The position numbers and the translations under genes are program-made. Below, piece by piece: positions 61,254 to 64,000 of a DNA stretch of 64,000 bases. The notes beneath the pieces are model-generated. The model was not told where the DNA came from and did no database searches. It saw only the letters and a program-made list of their open reading frames with translations. Each line of letters opens with the position of its first letter. Position 1 is the stretch's first letter. The DNA is from Phoebastria nigripes (Eukaryota > Chordata > Aves > Procellariiformes > Diomedeidae). The stretch spans positions 241,194-305,193 of the forward strand of contig JAYKAV010003266.1 in NCBI GenBank assembly GCA_035582835.1, written 5' to 3'.

Positions 61254-64000
61254 GTCGTGCTAGCAGGCAGTCCTTGCAGAGCTGACACCCAGGGGGTCTT
61301 GGACACCATTGGTTGCTTTGGAGTCTCACGCCAGCTTGATGTGTTCAGGACACGGGTGGACCTGGACAAGGCTGGAGATGGGCTGTTTGTAAGCACATTG
61401 GCACTTGCCATGCACCCAACAGGGTCAGCGGACAGTAGCTTCTCCCGCTCTGCCGTGCAGACTCTCTCCCGAAGCCACTGCCGCAACATCAAACAGAAGA
61501 TCTCCCAGTGGGAGGGGAGGACACGAGGGTGCTCCAGCAAGGAGAAAGAGCAGCTGAAGGACTTCGGAGTAAAGTATGATCCCAGCTGTGATGCTTTACC
61601 CAAAGTAAAGCCAGAACATACAGAGAACAGCAGAAAGACTGGGTCCAAAGATCCAAAGAGCCTGGGTTTGGACTTCAGGGAAGATGCACGGAGCTGCTTG
61701 CAGACTGATGACTGTGGTGACCTCAAGCCCTGTGCATGCAACCTAGCTTCCCAAGCCAAGGAGAAAGGAGAGTGGCAAGCAGGCTTCCTGGACCCAGGGG
61801 CAACACTGCCCCCAGGGAACTTCTATACCTCACAAGCTCTGTGGAGGAGAGTAGATCCCCTTCTGCCTGGCAAAGGCCCACCAGTTCCCTTGGATCTTCA
61901 GAGGAAGCGAGGGAGCTGTGGCTCCACAGAAAGAGAACTTAAAATCAAAGGAGTGGACTCTCTCTGCAGGGCAGAGAGGAGCTTGAAAAACATTTACTCT
62001 GAGGCTGAGGGGCAAGAGGAGGAGCCGGCTGCTGTCCCACCACCCAAGCCCCGTAGGACTTTCCGCTATCTTGCAGAAAAGGGTGCTAGTAGCTGTAGCG
62101 ATGCCAGTGCTACCAGGGAAGCTCCCCCACAAAAGCAGCATGGAGGAGACTTGGTGTCATCCTCCAACAATCCTGAGAAGAGAATAGCCAGCAGGAGGAT
62201 CAGAGGGAGAACCCAGAGGTACATCGATTCATCTCTCATGTGTGAAACATGTTTCCTTAAATCAGCTGCTAGATGGGTTTAAACAGCTTGCTTGCCACGA
62301 TAGCTGTGTGGAGGTGCTAGTGCTGATGATGCCTCTGTTGATGGGGAGAGGATATTTCTGGATGAAAGTATCCCCTTTCCAGCATTGTGTATGCACTGCT
62401 TTTGCTGCTGATAATCTTGCAAAGAAGGCTAAAAGCTCCAAACAGATGTCAGTCCCACACCTTAAAACAGAGTTGAGTGACAATATACTGGCCCCAGGGA
62501 GAGTGCTGCCTGCTTCTTGCCCTGAGCTTGCCCTCAGCTGCAATTTGTGGATTACAGAATAGCTTTCTCTTGGGGCGGTATGGCTGCTAAATGTTCTGGC
62601 TTTCCTGCGAGTGAAAGATTCTCTTGTTGCTTAAAGTTGGAGGCTGTCAGCTGTGAGTACCCCTGTTGCAGTAGGTTTGGCTATTCTTCCCTCTTTCCCA
62701 TACGTAGGTCCCTGTTACAGAGTAAAAAACCTCTGAGCTAGCTTGATGCTAGTTCTGCTTACAGATGAGCTGCCTAGGGCAGCTGTGCTAGAGAGTAGTG
62801 TGAACATTATATTATAGGTGGAGATGTGGCTAGGACTCCTGAAACCTTCTTTCACCGTGGCAAAGTGCACAGCAACAAACCAAATTTTATGATGATGGGC
62901 TAAATCCCTGCCAGCTCCTTTGTGACCTCTGTGCCATAATTTTGAAGTGGAGGCCAAGTGTACGAAAATGCAAACTCGCAAATGCGATAACACCCTTAGC
63001 ATGAGCAGTAGGAGAGGTCCAGTAGAAAGCAGTGCCCTAATTCTGAGTACTGCTGCAAGTGCTTAGTCTGCAAAACGTGTTTTGGGTTCTTGCCTCTGTG
63101 ACAGGATGGGACTCGCCATACCTGCTTGGAGTGTGCTTGGCCGTGGAACCTCCAACTTCATTTTTAATTTAAAAGTCTCCCAAGTGAGTAGGACTCGCTT
63201 AGTGTGCTGGTTTTGGCTGGGATAGAGTTAATTTTCTTCATAGTAGCTTGTGTGGTGCTATGTTTTGGATTTGTGATGAAAATAGTATTGATAACACACC
63301 AGTGTTTTAGTTACTGCTGAGCAGTGCTTACACAGAGTCAAGGCCTTTTCTGCTTCTCACACCACCCCACCAGTGAGCACGCTGGGGGTGGGCAAGGAGT
63401 TGGGCGGGGACACAGCTGGGACAGCTGACCCCAGCTGACCAAAGGGATATTCCACACCATATGATGTCGTGCTCAGCAATAAAAACTGGGGGAAGAAGGA
63501 GGAAGGGGGGGACATTTGGAATGACGGTGTTTGTCTTCCCAAGTCACCGTTAGGTGTGATGGAGCCCTGCTTTCCTGGAGATGGCTGAACACCTGCCTGC
63601 CAAGGGGAAATAGTGAATGGATCCCTTACTTTGCTTTGCTCACGTGCACAGCTTTTGCTTTACCTATTAAACCGTCTTTATCTCGACCCACATGTTTTCT
63701 CACTTTTACCCTTCCAATTCTCTCCTTCATCCCACCGGGGGGGGAGCGAGCAAGCAGCTGTGTGGGGCTGAGCTGCTGGCTGGGGTTAAACCTCAACACT
63801 TGGAAATCAGAGAGTCCAGAATGGAGCATCCATGTGCTTGATGGCCCCAAGGAGGACCATACTCTGTGTGGACTGGAGACAGCAACTCACTGGTACATGC
63901 AGGTGCCTTTAGAAGAAATTACACTGGTTTTCCTCTAGGAAATCTTTTGAGTTTGAGGACATCCAGGGCTTCCGCAACCGGATGGCAACCACCAACTCCC
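61254..64000 (+). CDS. DENND2C: DENND2C, DENN domain-containing protein 2C (first two coding exons; continues past the window)
   Basis: The first exon runs from 61254 (after ACAG) to 62218 (before GTACAT), with the start codon placed at 61410-61412. The next exon starts at 63939 and is cut by the window end. The predicted start MHPTGSADSSFSRSAVQTLS leads into SRSHCRNIKQKISQWEGR, which aligns to the human start and its SRSHCKNIKQKISQWEGR. LPPGNFYTSQ, SLKNIYSEAEGQE and PKPRRTFRYL also match human DENND2C, and the second exon gives RKSFEFEDIQGFRNR. The frame stays open upstream of 61410 to the acceptor, but that is the first ATG in it. Only the long disordered N-terminal region is present; the tripartite DENN module, which acts as a guanine nucleotide exchange factor for Rab GTPases (Rab9 for the DENND2 group), lies beyond. 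About 290 residues are seen. Confidence 0.93.
63203..63798 (+). mobile_element. Solo LTR of an avian endogenous retrovirus (ERVL-like)
   Basis: The element starts TGTGCTGGTTTTGGCTGGG and ends GGGGTTAAACCTCAACA. This is the TG...CA-bounded form of a widespread avian LTR family with internal AATAAA (63478-63483), ATTAAA (63666-63671) and a late G-run. The flanking pentamers CTTAG (63198-63202) and CTTGG (63799-63803) fit a 5-bp target-site duplication with one mutation. It is about 596 bp with no gag, pol or env beside it, so it is a solo LTR left by recombination. It sits in the DENND2C intron, 140 bp before the next exon. Confidence 0.85.

Noticed and set aside
62320..62412. C/D-box snoRNA-like spacing (TGATGA near 62322, CTGA near 62408)
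   Set aside because: No terminal stem flanks the boxes and no D'/C' pair is evident; common motifs by chance.
63531..63938. 135-codon plus-strand ORF
   Set aside because: Most of it is inside the solo LTR and it has no retroviral protein similarity.

Overview
This window is vertebrate nuclear DNA, almost certainly from a bird. The genes are split into many short exons with GT-AG (and two GC-AG) introns, each gene starts in a CpG-rich island, and the interspersed repeats are avian: two CR1 LINE fragments and one long terminal repeat of an avian ERVL-like type. The species cannot be fixed from the sequence. The gene order is the conserved block known from human 1p13.2: SIKE1, CSDE1 (UNR), NRAS, AMPD1, DENND2C, all on the + strand here.

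Layout. Positions 1-4.1 kb hold no gene I can support. A CpG island at about 4.2-5.5 kb carries a CTCF-type site and an 846-base run of N that must contain the SIKE1 promoter and first coding exons; the last three SIKE1 coding exons lie at 5.56-8.40 kb. A second CpG island (10.3-11.9 kb) is the CSDE1 promoter, followed by a 6.9-kb 5'UTR intron and 18 coding exons (17,748-30,587) that join in frame to 796 residues. NRAS (32,071-34,535, four coding exons, 189 residues) starts about 250 bp after the last CSDE1 poly(A) signal. About 6.5 kb without a coding gene follows. AMPD1 (42,279-52,660) reassembles from 16 exons, including a 22-nt first coding segment and a 12-nt microexon, to 743 residues. 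Its poly(A) signal is only about 80 bp from a CCAAT box and CpG island that I take as the DENND2C promoter. The first coding exons of DENND2C appear at 61.3-62.2 kb and 63.9 kb, where the window ends.

Function. SIKE1 is a STRIPAK-associated coiled-coil regulator of innate signalling, CSDE1 an RNA-binding translation and stability factor, NRAS a membrane GTPase, AMPD1 the muscle AMP deaminase of the purine nucleotide cycle, and DENND2C a DENN-domain Rab exchange factor. They are not one pathway; the block is linked by synteny and very close tandem spacing.

Items I consider most worth checking are a near-perfect 76-nt hairpin in DENND2C intron 1, the AMPD1 microexon, two GC-AG introns in CSDE1, a roughly 100-bp-spaced array of ZNF143/THAP11-like motifs downstream of the CSDE1 promoter, and two poly(A)-to-promoter distances under 100 bp. 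No undescribed multi-gene system was recognised. All exon calls come from reading splice sites and from recall of the human orthologues; no alignment was run.
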